64,000 nt of DNA, from contig NZ_RZHE01000006.1 in assembly GCF_003989825.1 (NCBI RefSeq), positions 620,001-684,000 on the forward strand, given 5' to 3'. This DNA is from Vreelandella populi. GTDB taxonomy: Bacteria; Pseudomonadota; Gammaproteobacteria; Pseudomonadales; Halomonadaceae. Under the pieces are notes generated by a model, which saw only the letters and a list, made by a program, of their open reading frames with translations, did not search any database and was not told where the DNA came from. The stretch's first letter is position 1. Each line of letters begins with the position of its first letter. This document shows, piece by piece, positions 7,012-18,100 of this stretch. The position numbers and the translations under genes were made by a program.

Positions 7012-7776
7012 TTAAGGGCGCGGTGCGTAGGCGAACACATCCGAGAAGACGCGCTCGGCCGTGGCGCCTTTGGCTTCTAGTACGTCCAGGCAGGCGTATA
7101 CCATTCCCGGAGAACCCGAGAGGTAAATATCGTAATCGCTGAACGCAAGGCCCGACTTTTCCAGCACCAGATCTACCCGGCCCTGGTGGTGGTGAATGCG
7201 TTCGCCACTTGCCAGAGGCTCGGTCAGGGGAAACTCGGTCACCGCCTGGAAACTAATCTGGGGGTAGCGTTGTGCCCACTCGCTAGCAAGGCTTTCGGCA
7301 TAAAGATCGCGATGCTCACGAGCGGCCCACCAGAGTGAGATTGGCCGCTCAGGCTGGTCATGCAGGGTAGCTTCTATGATCGCCTTCATTTGTGAAAACC
7401 CGGTGCCTGCCGCAATCAGCAGCAGCGGGCGCTCGCTTTGCCGATCAACCACGCACTCGCCGCTGGGCAGACGCAGGGTTAGTTGATTGGCGACTTGAAG
7501 CAAGTTGCGAAGCCGCGCTGAGTTATCGCGCTCAGGCCAGTGCTGAATATGCAGCTCAATTACGCCATCACCTTTCTCGGCGCTGGCAATGGAAAACGGC
7601 ACCCAGGTGCTTTCATCCAGCTGAAGTTCCAGATACTGGCCGGGCGCATGGGCCATCGCTTCGGCGCGGCCTTCCAGCGTTACGCCAAATACATCAGGAC
7701 TCAAATCCTCAACGGCCGTTACCTGGCAGGTCAACGTTCTGCACGTCGCAGTCTCTCGTAACGTCCTTGCGCTCAT
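7012..7776 (-). CDS. fre: NAD(P)H-flavin reductase
   Basis: A 254-residue ferredoxin-NADP reductase-fold enzyme. An N-terminal flavin-binding barrel carries HAPGQYLEL and VPFSIASA (the RxYS/T-like flavin motif). A nucleotide-binding half carries LIAAGTGFSQMKAI, and a C-terminal YLSGSPGMVYA motif contacts NAD(P)H. No iron-sulfur motif is present, so it is the Fre type that makes free reduced flavin. It lies just downstream of ubiD on the same strand, as fre does in E. coli, with a 42-base gap. Reduced FMN is the substrate from which prenyl-FMN, the UbiD cofactor, is built, so the pairing makes functional sense. The N-terminus is ~20 residues longer than E. coli Fre. Confidence 0.9.
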   Translation of the reverse strand: MSARTLRETATCRTLTCQVTAVEDLSPDVFGVTLEGRAEAMAHAPGQYLELQLDESTWVPFSIASAEKGDGVIELHIQHWPERDNSARLRNLLQVANQLTLRLPSGECVVDRQSERPLLLIAAGTGFSQMKAIIEATLHDQPERPISLWWAAREHRDLYAESLASEWAQRYPQISFQAVTEFPLTEPLASGERIHHHQGRVDLVLEKSGLAFSDYDIYLSGSPGMVYACLDVLEAKGATAERVFSDVFAYAPRP

Positions 7777-7818
7777 GAAAGCCTCTTTGTAGAAAATCGA
7801 TCCGCGTGGGCGGCAGTA

Positions 7819-9315
7819 TCAGCCGCCATGGCGAGGGGCGGGTAGCGGAATATCGATCCCCAGTTCTTCCCAGCGCTCGTTCACACGGTTTTTTACCGCT
7901 TCGTCCATCACAATGGGAGTACCCCACTCGCGATCGGTCTCTCCCGGCCACTTATTGGTCGCATCCAGACCCATCTTGGAACCCAGCCCTGATACGGGGG
8001 AGGCGAAATCCAGATAATCGATAGGCGTATTCTCAACCATAACCGTATCCCGGGCCGGGTCCATACGTGTAGTGATCGCCCAGATCACGTCTTCCCAGTT
8101 GCGCGCGTCCACATCGTCATCCAGCACGATCACGAACTTGGTGTACATGAACTGACGCAGAAAGCTCCATACGCCCATCATCACGCGCTTGGCGTGCCCG
8201 GGGTACTGCTTCTTCATGGTGACGACCGCCATGCGGTACGAGCACCCTTCCGGGGGAAGGTAGAAATCGACGATCTCCGGGAACTGCTTGCAGAGAATGG
8301 GCACGAACACTTCGTTAAGCGCCAAGCCCAGAACCGCCGGCTCATCCGGAGGCCTTCCGGTATAGGTGGAGTGATAGATCGCATCCCGGCGCATGGTCAT
8401 GCGCGTGACGGTGAAGACCGGGAAGTGATCCACCTCGTTGTAGTAACCGGTGTGGTCGCCATAGGGGCCTTCCGGTGCCATATCATCAGGATGGATAAAG
8501 CCTTCCAGAATGATCTCACTAGAGGCCGGGACTTCAAGGTCTGAATGGCCGCACTTGACGAGCTCAGTACGCGAGCCGCGCAATAGCCCGGCAAACGCGT
8601 ACTCGGAAAGAGAATCGGGAACCGGGGTAACGGCGGCCAGAATGGTGGCTGGATCCGCACCGAGGGCCACGGCCACCGGGAACGGCTCGCCGGGGTGAGC
8701 TTTCTGAAATTCGAGGAAGTCCAGCGCCCCGCCACGGTGCGAGAGCCAGCGCATGATCAGTCGGTTCTTGCCGATCTTCTGCTGACGGTAAATACCCAGG
8801 TTCTGGCGCTTTTTATGCGGCCCTCGGGTAATCACCAGAGGCCAGGTAACCAGCGGCGCGGCGTCACCCGGCCAGCAGTGCTGAATGGGCAGCAGGCCAA
8901 GGTCGACCTCGTCACCTTCATACACGACTTCCTGCACTGGGGCGCGCTTGACGCTTTTGGGCCCCATGCTGAGCACCTGCTTGAAGATGGGCAGCTTATC
9001 CCAGGCGTCTTTCAAGCCCTTGGGCGGGTCCGGCTCTTTCAGAAACGCCAGGAGCTTGCCTACTTCACGCAGCGCCTCGACCGACTCCTGGCCCATCCCC
9101 AGCGCCACACGCTTGGGCGTACCGAAAAGATTGCCCAGAAGCGGCATATCGTGACCCTTCACATTCTCAAAAAGAAGTGCCGGGCCACCGGCACGCAGTG
9201 TGCGGTCGCAGATTTCGGTGATTTCCAGGTAAGGATCGACTTCGGCTTGGATACGCTTGAGTTCACCGCGCGCTTCCAGCGCCGCTATGAACTCGCGCAA
9301 GTCGTTATACTTCAA
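7819..9315 (-). CDS. ubiD: 4-hydroxy-3-polyprenylbenzoate decarboxylase
   Basis: A 498-residue UbiD, nearly the same length as E. coli UbiD (497). It decarboxylates polyprenyl-4-hydroxybenzoate in ubiquinone synthesis using prenylated FMN. Conserved family segments include MKYNDLREF at the N-terminus, the NLGIYRQQ and [15 protein letters not shown] cofactor-binding stretches, [14 protein letters not shown], and [18 protein letters not shown]. The start is TTG at 9315: GGGGAG lies six bases upstream, and the nearby ATG at 9320 is in another frame and stops after two codons. Together with fre it forms a likely two-gene unit, 42 bases after the rho stop. Confidence 0.97.
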   Translation of the reverse strand: MKYNDLREFIAALEARGELKRIQAEVDPYLEITEICDRTLRAGGPALLFENVKGHDMPLLGNLFGTPKRVALGMGQESVEALREVGKLLAFLKEPDPPKGLKDAWDKLPIFKQVLSMGPKSVKRAPVQEVVYEGDEVDLGLLPIQHCWPGDAAPLVTWPLVITRGPHKKRQNLGIYRQQKIGKNRLIMRWLSHRGGALDFLEFQKAHPGEPFPVAVALGADPATILAAVTPVPDSLSEYAFAGLLRGSRTELVKCGHSDLEVPASSEIILEGFIHPDDMAPEGPYGDHTGYYNEVDHFPVFTVTRMTMRRDAIYHSTYTGRPPDEPAVLGLALNEVFVPILCKQFPEIVDFYLPPEGCSYRMAVVTMKKQYPGHAKRVMMGVWSFLRQFMYTKFVIVLDDDVDARNWEDVIWAITTRMDPARDTVMVENTPIDYLDFASPVSGLGSKMGLDATNKWPGETDREWGTPIVMDEAVKNRVNERWEELGIDIPLPAPRHGG

Positions 9316-9357
9316 GACATACTCCCCGGTGGGCCTGCGCCGCCACGCCGATTGGCG

Positions 9358-10617
9358 TTAGCGACGCTTCATCGCATCAAAGAACTCAAGGTTCGTCTTG
9401 GTATCCTTCAGACGATCGATCAGGAATTCTGTCGCTGCTGTGTCTTCCATGGGGTTGAGCAGCTTGCGCAGAATCCACATGCGCTGCATCTCGTCCTCGG
9501 ACGCCAGCAAATCTTCACGGCGTGTACCGCTGCGGCGAATGTTAATCGCCGGGAAAACGCGCTTTTCGGCCAGCTTACGGTCAAGGTGCGCTTCCATGTT
9601 GCCGGTACCCTTGAACTCCTCGAAGATGACTTCGTCCATCTTGGAGCCGGTATCGACGAGTGCCGTGGCGATGATCGTCAGGCTGCCGCCCTCTTCGATA
9701 TTACGCGCTGCACCGAAGAAGCGTTTGGGCTTCTCAAGGGCATGGGCGTCAACACCACCGGTGAGTACCTTGCCGGAGCTTGGAACCACGGTGTTGTAGG
9801 CACGCGCTAAGCGGGTAATCGAGTCCAGCAGGATGACCACGTCTTTCTTGTGCTCAACCAGACGTTTGGCCTTCTCGATAACCATTTCGGCCACCTGAAC
9901 GTGGCGTGCCGGCGGCTCGTCAAAGGTAGAGGCAACCACTTCGCCACGCACGGTGCGCGACATTTCGGTCACTTCCTCCGGGCGCTCATCGATCAGCAGC
10001 ACGATCAGATGACACTCAGGGCTGTTGCGCGTGATAGAGGTGGCGATGTTCTGCAGCATCAGGGTCTTACCCGCCTTGGGCGGAGACACCAGCAGACCAC
10101 GCTGACCTTTACCGATGGGCGCGGTCAAGTCGATGATACGGGCCGTCAGATCTTCCGTGGAGCCGTTACCGATCTCCATACGCAGACGCTCATCCGGGAA
10201 AAGCGGCGTCAGGTTCTCAAAGAGAATCTTATGCTTGGCATTTTCCGGACGGTCAAAGTTGATCTGGCTAACCTTGAGCAGGGCAAAGTAGCGTTCGCCT
10301 TCTTTGGGCGGGCGAATCTTGCCGGAAATGGAGTCGCCTTTGCGCAAATTGAAGCGGCGGATCTGCGAGGGCGATACGTAAATATCGTCCGGACCGGCGA
10401 GATAGGAGCTGTCAGCGCTGCGCAGGAAGCCAAAGCCATCCTGAAGAATTTCCAGCACACCATCACCATAGATGTCCTCACCGCTTTTGGCGTGTTTCTT
10501 GAGGATGGCGAAAATGATGTCCTGCTTGCGCGAACGGGCGAGGTTATCGATACCCATTTCGCGGGCGATATCGAGCAGCTCGGGAACGGATTTTTGCTTG
10601 AGTTCAGTGAGATTCAT
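9358..10617 (-). CDS. rho: Transcription termination factor Rho
   Basis: A 419-residue RNA helicase, the same length as E. coli Rho. The N-terminal helical domain starts [16 protein letters not shown] cold-shock-like RNA-binding domain follows ([15 protein letters not shown], the primary RNA site). The RecA-type ATPase core has Walker [11 protein letters not shown] at about 178-187, [10 protein letters not shown], Walker [18 protein letters not shown], the Q-loop/R-loop region [14 protein letters not shown], and the arginine finger near [14 protein letters not shown]. The ATG at 10617 is set by family length; no clear Shine-Dalgarno is seen, which may relate to autogenous control. Unlike E. 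coli, trxA is not next to it. Confidence 0.98.
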   Translation of the reverse strand: MNLTELKQKSVPELLDIAREMGIDNLARSRKQDIIFAILKKHAKSGEDIYGDGVLEILQDGFGFLRSADSSYLAGPDDIYVSPSQIRRFNLRKGDSISGKIRPPKEGERYFALLKVSQINFDRPENAKHKILFENLTPLFPDERLRMEIGNGSTEDLTARIIDLTAPIGKGQRGLLVSPPKAGKTLMLQNIATSITRNSPECHLIVLLIDERPEEVTEMSRTVRGEVVASTFDEPPARHVQVAEMVIEKAKRLVEHKKDVVILLDSITRLARAYNTVVPSSGKVLTGGVDAHALEKPKRFFGAARNIEEGGSLTIIATALVDTGSKMDEVIFEEFKGTGNMEAHLDRKLAEKRVFPAINIRRSGTRREDLLASEDEMQRMWILRKLLNPMEDTAATEFLIDRLKDTKTNLEFFDAMKRR

Positions 10618-10900
10618 CGGTGTGTTAGAAAATTGCTCATGGAAGCTAGGCGCAAGCGCCGAAATAAGACAGGAGGCGTAGCGTTTAATGATAGGGCTAA
10701 GCACCGTGTGATGCGTTCAGACCCCGATAAGGCACATGCTCGAATGAATTACTAAGCGAATGCTAACTCATGGCGGCAATACAGTGAGGCGATGAGTTAT
10801 TGCTCGGTTCGAGGGTGCTAGCAGCTGTGTGCTCTGACCAGTATAAGAAAAGAACCAGTCAGTAGGTAATCTGACGACTTGGAATTCTGGCTGACGCTAT

Positions 10901-10956
10901 CTGGACAAGTACTTTAGTCAGCATCCGTACTATTCTGGACAAGTGCTATTTAGTCA
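10901..10956. repeat. Direct repeat pair CTGGACAAGT...TAGTCA in the rho/ppx gap
   Basis: CTGGACAAGTACTTTAGTCA at 10901-10920 and CTGGACAAGTGCTATTTAGTCA at 10935-10956 differ by one substitution and a two-base indel, spaced 34 bases apart (about three helical turns). Read on the minus strand, each ends the -35-like TGACT of a rho promoter. Confidence 0.6.
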
Positions 10957-10957
10957 A
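10929..10957 (-). promoter_or_regulatory. Candidate sigma-70 promoter for rho
   Basis: Minus strand TTGACT (10957-10952), a 17-base spacer, then AATAGT (10934-10929). The spacer is the CTTGTCCAG part of the direct repeat, so a repeat-binding protein would sit on this promoter. It implies a rho leader of about 300 bases. Confidence 0.45.
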
Positions 10958-11256
10958 TACGAATAAACTAATCAATACGCGTTATAAAAAGCATTCTAAC
11001 AAGCGTTGGAGAAGCATAGTATTAAGTGAATAGAACTTTCAAGAACCGGGATACGTCTGAGGCAACAGCGCCTGAACCCTTACAGCGATGCCATTTTAAA
11101 AGAGGTGATCGTAAAATGGCAATATGGCTACACGCCATGTTGGATCGAGCCAGTAGTCCGATGGTAGTCAAGGCCCGCCATAAACGCAAGCGTTTGCCAA
11201 TTGACAATAACTACCCTGCACCGCAACCTTGGCATAGCCAATACGAAGGATTGCTT

Positions 11257-12798
11257 ATGCCCAAGGATATTTCGTCCCCCCTTACTGCTCCTGCCAGCGA
11301 GCTGGAAAGCGCGGCACCCCAGCGCTTAGCCGCCATAGACCTCGGCTCCAACAGTTTTCACCTGCTAGTCGCCAACTATCAGAATGAGCGCCTGCAGGTT
11401 GTCGCCCGTCTAGGCGAAAAAGTCCAGCTGGCGGCCGGTCTGGAGGAAGACGGTAAGCTTAACGAAGCCGCCATGCAGCGTGCTTTGGACTGCCTGAGCC
11501 GGTTTGCCCCGTTTTTAAGCGATATCGAGAGCCCCAATCTGCGTATCGTGGGCACCAATGCACTTCGTGACGCTCAGAACAGTCAGGCATTTATTGAGCG
11601 TGCTGAAGCCCAGCTAGGCCATGCCATCGAGATTATTGCTGGTCGCGAAGAAGCCCGGCTTATCTATCTGGGTGCTGCACATGCCCTGGCCGAGACAGGT
11701 CGTCGATTGATCGTCGATATTGGTGGTGGCTCCACAGAGTTTATCATTGGCGAAGAGTTCGAACCCAAGGCGCTTGAAAGTCTGCGCATGGGCTGTGTCA
11801 CCTTTACCAGCCGCTTTTTCCCTGATGGCGAGCTTAGCGAAAAACGCATGCGCCGTGCAGAGCTTGCCGCGTTATCAGAACTTGCCCATATCCAGCGCCC
11901 TTACCAACGTCTGGGCTGGGAAGACCCGGTTGGCTCCAGCGGCACGATCAAGGCGGCTGCCAGCGTTCTGTTGGCCTACGGCGATACGCCTAATGAAGGT
12001 GTGATTACCCGCAGCGGCTTGAAAAAACTGCGTGAACGGCTACTTAAATGCAAACACTTGGATAAGGTGGAGCTGGAGGGATTGAAGCCGGACCGCGCCA
12101 GGGTATTCCCGGCAGGGATCGCGATTTTAGGCGCCGTTTTCGAGGCATTCGAGCTTGAGCAGATGCGCTACGCCGACGGCGCCCTGCGCGAAGGCGTGCT
12201 TTACGATATGGCCGGACGCAACAGCGCCGAGGATACCCGCTCCAAAAGCCTGGAGGTTCTCAAGCGAATCTACGATGTAGATACCCGTCAGGCGGATAAC
12301 GTCGCCGATACCGCCCTGCGCCTGTTTCAGCAGGTCAAGCGCCCCTGGTCGTTAACCCATGAGCATGGCCACTACCTGCAGTGGGCCAGCCACATGCATG
12401 AAATTGGCCTGGCAATTTCCCATAGCCAGTTTCACCGCCACGGCGCGTATCTGTTGGAACACTCCGATCTGGCCGGTTTTTCACGCCCAGAGCAGTACCA
12501 GCTAGCCTTTCTGGTGCGCGCTCACCGGCGCAAATTTCCGCTCAAAGAGTGGCAGGCGCTCCCCAAAGCGCAGCAGCCCCATAGTGCCAAGCTTGCACAG
12601 CTTCTGCGCCTGGCGGTGCTGCTCAACCATTCGCGCCCGGAAAGCGCGCCACCGCTGCCCAAGATCAGCGCTAACGCAACGGGCCTGACGCTGACACTGC
12701 CGGCAGGCGAAGAACCTACCCTGTTCAGCACCGACATCGAGCAGGAACAAGCTTATATGGCGGCAGCCGGGTTTACCCTGAACGTGATTCAGGCGTAA
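11257..12798 (+). CDS. ppx: Exopolyphosphatase
   Basis: A 513-residue Ppx/GppA-family enzyme, identical in length to E. coli Ppx, which removes terminal phosphates from polyphosphate. The ASKHA fold is shown by AAIDLGSNSFHLLV near the N-terminus, the GREEARLIYLG segment, VDIGGGSTEFIIG (phosphate-2 loop), and DGALREGVLYDM near residue 305. The C-terminal half has HD-like segments (LTHEHGHYLQWASHMHEIG, RHGAYLLEHSDL). The ATG at 11257 has AAGGA seven bases upstream. The same frame is open 77 codons further upstream, but that part has no ribosome site or family similarity. No ppk gene is nearby. Confidence 0.96.
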   Translation: MPKDISSPLTAPASELESAAPQRLAAIDLGSNSFHLLVANYQNERLQVVARLGEKVQLAAGLEEDGKLNEAAMQRALDCLSRFAPFLSDIESPNLRIVGTNALRDAQNSQAFIERAEAQLGHAIEIIAGREEARLIYLGAAHALAETGRRLIVDIGGGSTEFIIGEEFEPKALESLRMGCVTFTSRFFPDGELSEKRMRRAELAALSELAHIQRPYQRLGWEDPVGSSGTIKAAASVLLAYGDTPNEGVITRSGLKKLRERLLKCKHLDKVELEGLKPDRARVFPAGIAILGAVFEAFELEQMRYADGALREGVLYDMAGRNSAEDTRSKSLEVLKRIYDVDTRQADNVADTALRLFQQVKRPWSLTHEHGHYLQWASHMHEIGLAISHSQFHRHGAYLLEHSDLAGFSRPEQYQLAFLVRAHRRKFPLKEWQALPKAQQPHSAKLAQLLRLAVLLNHSRPESAPPLPKISANATGLTLTLPAGEEPTLFSTDIEQEQAYMAAAGFTLNVIQA

Positions 12799-12816
12799 CT
12801 CAGAAAAGCGACGCGG

Positions 12817-14097
12817 CTACATCGCTATCCGTGTGATGGTGACATCTGCCGCCTGCCAGAGCACTCTGGCGGGCGGTCCGATCACGCCCAGGCAGGTATC
12901 ATCTCGCATGACCATGATGAGCCGTTCGCGCTCCCAAGGCGGTATATTCGCTTCCTGGAGAAGGCGTTTGACATCACGACGCCCTCGTTGGGTCAGCGCA
13001 ATCACCTCCCCTCCCTGGCGCCAGCGAAGCGTCAGGGGCGTTTGCGTCGGCACGGCAAGTTCAAGGACGCCTAATGGCGTCTCAAGGCCTGGCAGGCCAT
13101 CCCATGTATGCTGCCATGGAGGCAAGGGTTGCAGCGGCGCCATAATATAGAGTTGCTTGCGCCACACACGAGCCTCGGCACCCGGCCAGCTAACCTGCAC
13201 ATTGGCGTCAACCGCCGCCGACAACTGCTCCAAAAGGGCTTCCAGGCGCCGTTTTGGCGGCGTTGGCAAGTGCTGTTGCTGACACAGGGTACGCACCAAT
13301 AACCGCTGACGCGGCCGCGAGCGCGTGGCGAGCACAGCGGCGTCAATACACCCGGCACTTAACCGCAGCGTATCAAGCTCCGCCTTTGCATATTCAATCA
13401 ACAGCGCGTCCGCCTCACCGGCATGGGCAGCACTTTGGGCAAGCGCCCCGCTTGCATGCGGCCAGCGGCCTTCAAGGGTTGGGATTACCGCATGGCGTAA
13501 TCGGTTACGATCAATCGCCAGATCACGGTTGGTAGGGTCTTCACACCACCGAAGGGCTAACGCATGGGCGCAGGCTTCAAGGTGTTTACGGCTAACCGAT
13601 AGCCAAGGGCGAATAAAGCAAAGACCTTGCGCTTCACGACGGTAAGGCATACCTGCCAAGCCCCGAATGCCGCTGCCGCGCAGCGCGGCTAGCAGCAGCG
13701 TTTCCGCCTGATCATCCTGATGTTGCGCCAGCCAGACACAATCACCTGCCGGGATATGCTCGTAAAACGCCGCGTAACGCGCCTGACGTGCCGCCGCTTC
13801 AATGCCGCCATCACACGGGTTAACCGATACATGTACCACCGCCAGAGGCACGTCAAGGCTCTTACACAGCGCCTGGCAATGCTGTTCAAAGTTGTCTGCT
13901 GCGGTTTGTAATCCGTGATGGATATGGATGGCCCGAAGCGAGCGCTCTGCTCGGCGGCATACACGGCTTGCCAGATGCACCAGCAGCGATGAATCAAGCC
14001 CGCCTGAAAGGGCCACCCAAACAGAGCGCCCCGGCGGGGTTACCGCCAGGGCGCCGTTCAGCAAGCGTTCAAGCGGTTCAAGCCGCTGGGGCGCCAT
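12817..14097 (-). CDS. tilS: tRNA(Ile)-lysidine synthase
   Basis: A 426-residue PP-loop ATPase that changes C34 of the CAU-anticodon isoleucine tRNA to lysidine, so that it reads AUA. The pyrophosphatase loop SGGLDSS is at residues 31-37, followed by IHIHHGLQ and the family segment [26 protein letters not shown] (abridged: [11 protein letters not shown] is the hallmark). The C-terminal TilS domain includes RWRQGGE and [11 protein letters not shown]. Its ATG lies inside the last 20 bases of accA, so the genes are translationally linked. It is convergent with ppx with an 18-base gap and no visible terminator. Confidence 0.95.
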   Translation of the reverse strand: MAPQRLEPLERLLNGALAVTPPGRSVWVALSGGLDSSLLVHLASRVCRRAERSLRAIHIHHGLQTAADNFEQHCQALCKSLDVPLAVVHVSVNPCDGGIEAAARQARYAAFYEHIPAGDCVWLAQHQDDQAETLLLAALRGSGIRGLAGMPYRREAQGLCFIRPWLSVSRKHLEACAHALALRWCEDPTNRDLAIDRNRLRHAVIPTLEGRWPHASGALAQSAAHAGEADALLIEYAKAELDTLRLSAGCIDAAVLATRSRPRQRLLVRTLCQQQHLPTPPKRRLEALLEQLSAAVDANVQVSWPGAEARVWRKQLYIMAPLQPLPPWQHTWDGLPGLETPLGVLELAVPTQTPLTLRWRQGGEVIALTQRGRRDVKRLLQEANIPPWERERLIMVMRDDTCLGVIGPPARVLWQAADVTITRIAM

Positions 14098-15031
14098 AGC
14101 TCATCAGACGTTTGTAGCGACGCTCCAAGAGCGCGTCGGTATCCAGCGCCTGCAGGCGCTCGAGACTCGCGGTCAGCGTCTCTTTGACCCGCTCGGCGGT
14201 GGCCTGCGGGTGGCGGTGTGCGCCGCCCAGCGGCTCTTTGATCAGGGTATCCACAAAGCCCAGCTCTTTAAGGCGCTCGGCGGTGATGCCCATGGCCTGC
14301 GCCGCATCGGAAGCTTTCTCGGCGCTTTTCCACAAGATAGAGGCGCAACCTTCCGGCGAAATAACCGAGTAGGTGGAGTACTGCAGCATGTTCAGTTCGT
14401 CGCACACGCCAATTGCCAGTGCTCCGCCCGAACCGCCCTCACCCACTACGGTGGAGATAATCGGCGTTTTCAGACGCGACATGACCGCGAGGTTATAAGC
14501 GATAGCCTCGCTTTGTCCACGCTCTTCCGCATCGATACCCGGGTAGGCGCCGGGGGTATCGATAAAGGTCAGAATCGGCATTTTAAAGCGCTCGGCCATT
14601 TCCATCAGGCGGCACGCCTTGCGATAGCCTTCCGGGCGCGGCATGCCAAAGTTGCGGCGCACCTTCTCTTTAACATCGCGCCCTTTCTGATGGCCAATCA
14701 CCATCACAGGCTTGTCGTTCAAGCGTGCCACACCGCCTACCAGGGCGGCATCGTCGGCGAAATTACGGTCGCCATGCAGCTCGTCAAAATCGCTGAACAC
14801 GTACTCAAGATAATCCAGCGTATAGGGGCGCTGAGGATGACGCGACAGCTGAGAGACCTGCCAGGGAGTCAAATCCTTGAAGATCGATTCTGTCTGCTTG
14901 CGACTTTTCTCCTCCAACCGGGATATCTCGTCGGAGAGATTAACGCTGTCGGAGCTGACCAAACGCAGCTCCTCAATTTTTGCCTGAAGTTCGGCAATGG
15001 GCTGTTCAAAATCGAGATAATTAGGATTCAT
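14078..15031 (-). CDS. accA: Acetyl-CoA carboxylase carboxyltransferase subunit alpha
   Basis: A 317-residue subunit of the alpha2beta2 carboxyltransferase that moves the carboxyl group from biotin to acetyl-CoA, the first committed step of fatty-acid synthesis. It starts [19 protein letters not shown]. It shows [59 protein letters not shown], and [18 protein letters not shown] (oxyanion-hole glycines). Length matches E. coli AccA (319). It lies between dnaE and tilS, the order known from many gammaproteobacteria. A 142-base gap from dnaE could hold its own promoter. Confidence 0.98.
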   Translation of the reverse strand: MNPNYLDFEQPIAELQAKIEELRLVSSDSVNLSDEISRLEEKSRKQTESIFKDLTPWQVSQLSRHPQRPYTLDYLEYVFSDFDELHGDRNFADDAALVGGVARLNDKPVMVIGHQKGRDVKEKVRRNFGMPRPEGYRKACRLMEMAERFKMPILTFIDTPGAYPGIDAEERGQSEAIAYNLAVMSRLKTPIISTVVGEGGSGGALAIGVCDELNMLQYSTYSVISPEGCASILWKSAEKASDAAQAMGITAERLKELGFVDTLIKEPLGGAHRHPQATAERVKETLTASLERLQALDTDALLERRYKRLMSYGAPAA

Positions 15032-15173
15032 CGGCTTTGCCTATAAGCTGCCTATTAAAAAAAAAGAAGCCTTGTCGAAACGAGCATCTGATGGGGCTAT
15101 TATCGCACCCTGACCCTGCCACGCAAGGTAATGCCCGCTCAATTAAATTGCCCGCCGCTATTCACGACCGGGC

Positions 15174-18100
15174 TTAGCGATAGCGAAGCTGAACGCCCGC
15201 CTGCCCCTCCACGTCGCGCAGCGCGAGCAACAGGCCATCGCTGGGCGCGACTTTCCACTCATCAGAAAGCTCTAGCCAGCCAACCGCGTCAACATGGCGA
15301 TACTGTACCCGTACCGGCAAACCGTCGCTGCTGCGGTAGGGCGTCAGGCTATCGCGCAGACTTTCCACCAGACGCCCGTTGATATGCTCGGCGTTCAGCG
15401 CAAGCTCTACCGCCTGGCCGTAGCGGATACGCGCGGTGACCATGGGCGTGACATCTTTGCCCCGCAGCCTGAGGCCGCCGGAGAAGTCGTCACTGGACAC
15501 CTCGCCTTCAACGATCAGCACCTGGTCAGACTCGATCTGACCGCGCAGCTGCTCGAACATTTCACCAAAAAGCGATGCTTCAATGCGACCGGTGCGATCA
15601 TCCAGGGTGATAAACGCCATGGTATCGCCGCGCTTAGATTTCATGGTGCGCATCGCCACCACCAACCCGGCTACTCGCTGAGGCTCGCGGGAGGGCTTTA
15701 GATCGCTGATCCGGGTTGATACGAAACGTTTCAGCTCCCGCTCGTACTCGTCAATGGGGTGCCCGGTCAGATACAACCCGAGAGTGTCTTTTTCACCGGA
15801 AAGACGCTCGCGATCGGTCCATTCGCGTGCCCCCAGGTAGTCCGCATACACGTTGGCCTGTTCATCCTCGGGGTCGGCAAACGCCTCGCCGAACATGTCC
15901 AGCATGCCAAGGCTCTGGTTGGTGTGGTTCTGGGCGGCGGCTTTTAGTGCGTCTTCCATGGAGGCCGCCAGCACTGCCCGGTTAGGGCCAAGGTTGTCCA
16001 GGGCGCCTGAGCGAATCAGCGCCTCAAGCGTGCGCTTGTTCATGCGCTTGGGGTCAAGCCGACGGCAGAAATCGAATAGGTCGGTAAAAGGTCCACCGGT
16101 TTCCCGCGCTTCAACAATCGCCCCAATGGGGCCTTCACCTACGCCACGAATCGCCCCCAGGCCGTAAACCACGCGGCCTTCGGTATCCACGGTAAACTTG
16201 TAGCCACCTACGTTTACGTCCGGAGGAGTGACGGTCAGCTTGAGATTTCGACACTCCTCGATTAACGGCACTACCTTGTCCAGGTTGTCCATTTCAGTGG
16301 ACATTACCGCAGCCATAAAGGGCCCGGGGTAGTGCGCCTTGAGCCACGCCGTCTGGTAGGAGACCAGGGCGTAGGCGGCCGAGTGTGACTTGTTAAAACC
16401 GTAGCCGGCGAATTTTTCCACTAGGTCGAAGATGTTACCGGCAAGGTCTTTATCAATACCGTTTGCCGCGCAACCCTCCATGAAGCCGTCGCGCTGCTTG
16501 GCCATCTCTTCGGGTTTTTTCTTACCCATCGCCCGACGCAGCATATCGGCCTGGCCCAGGGTATAGCCTGCCATCACCTGAGCGATCTGCATGACCTGCT
16601 CCTGGTACAGGATAATCCCGTAGGTCGGCGCAAGTACCGGCTTCAACAGCTCGTGCTGGTAATCCGGGTGTGGATAAGAGACTTCTGCGCGGCCGTGCTT
16701 CCGGTTGATAAAGTCGTCCACCATGCCGGACTGCAAGGGCCCGGGGCGGAACAACGCCACCAAAGCGATCATGTCATCCAGCGAATCAGGCAATAGGCGT
16801 TTGATCAGTTCCTTCATACCGCGGGATTCAAGCTGGAATACAGCGGTAGTTTCGGCGCGCTTGAGCATCTCGAACGTCTTGCCATCATCCAGCGGAATGG
16901 CGTCGATATTGAGCGGTGCCTGGTCGTGCACTGCACGCACCTTATCGACCATTTCCAGCGCCCAATCGATAATGGTCAAGGTACGCAGGCCCAGGAAGTC
17001 GAACTTGACCAGCCCCGCGTCTTCGATATCGTTTTTATCAAACTGAACGACCAGCCCGTTACCGTTTTCATCGCACAGAAGCGGCGAGAAATCAGTCAGC
17101 TTGGTGGGCGCAATGACCACGCCCCCCGCGTGCTTGCCGGTGCCGCGCGTCGTGCCCTCAAGCTTGAGCGCCATCTCCCAGATCTCTTCGGCCTCGTCAT
17201 CGTTCTCGATGAACTCCTTGAGCGCAGGCTCCTGCTCGATCGCCTTGCTAAGGGTCATGCCCACTTCAAAGGGAATCAGCTTGGAGAGCTTGTCGCCCAG
17301 CGAATAGGGCCGCCCCTGGGCACGCGCCACATCACGCACCACCGCTTTTGCCGCCATGGTGCCGAAGGTGACGATCTGGGATACCGCATCGCGCCCGTAG
17401 CGCTCGGCCACGTACTCAATCACCTTGTCGCGCTTTTCCATGCAGAAATCGACGTCAAAGTCGGGCATGGAAACACGTTCGGGATTCAGGAACCGCTCGA
17501 ACAGCAGGTCATAGCCAATCGGATCAAGGTCGGTAATCTTTTGCGCGTAGGCCACCAGCGACCCGGCACCGGAACCCCGCCCAGGGCCCACCGGTACGTC
17601 GTTATCCTTGGCCCACTGGATAAAGTCCATCACGATCAGGAAGTAGCCGGGAAAGCCCATCTGGATGATAACGTTAAGCTCGAACTCCAGCCGCTCGCGG
17701 TAGCGCTGGTCGATGGCTTTATACTCATCGCTATCACGGGGGTAGCGTTCGGCCGGGAACAGAAAGTCGAGACGATCCGTCAGGCCATCGTGGGAAACCT
17801 TACGGAAAAACTCATCCTGGGTCATGCCCTCGGGAATTTCGAACTCGGGCAAGAATATCTCGCCCAGACGCACATCCACGCTGCAGCGCTCGGCAATCAT
17901 CACGCTGTTTTCCAGCGCCTCGGGGATATCCGAGAACAGTGCGGCCATTTCCTCAGGGCTTTTCAGGTACTGCTCTTCGGTGTAGCGGCGCTCGCGGCGC
18001 GGGTCATCCAGCGCCTTGCCTTCACCGATAGCAACGCGCGTTTCGTGGGCCCAGAAGTCGTCGCGCTCAAGAAAGCGTACATCGTTGGTGGCTACCACCG

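Larger units (their letters stand above)
10618..11256. promoter_or_regulatory. Long divergent rho/ppx intergenic region
   Basis: A 639-base gap between divergent genes. It holds a candidate rho promoter and two direct repeats (described separately). About 230 bases before ppx are open in the ppx frame (from a GTG at 11026) but lack a ribosome site. I see no RNA gene or convincing small ORF. The size on the rho side allows a long rho leader of the autoregulated type. Confidence 0.5.

Noticed and set aside
11026..11256. Possible N-terminal extension of Ppx by 77 codons
   Set aside because: The ATG at 11257 has a good ribosome site and gives exactly the E. coli Ppx length. The extension has neither a ribosome site nor family similarity.
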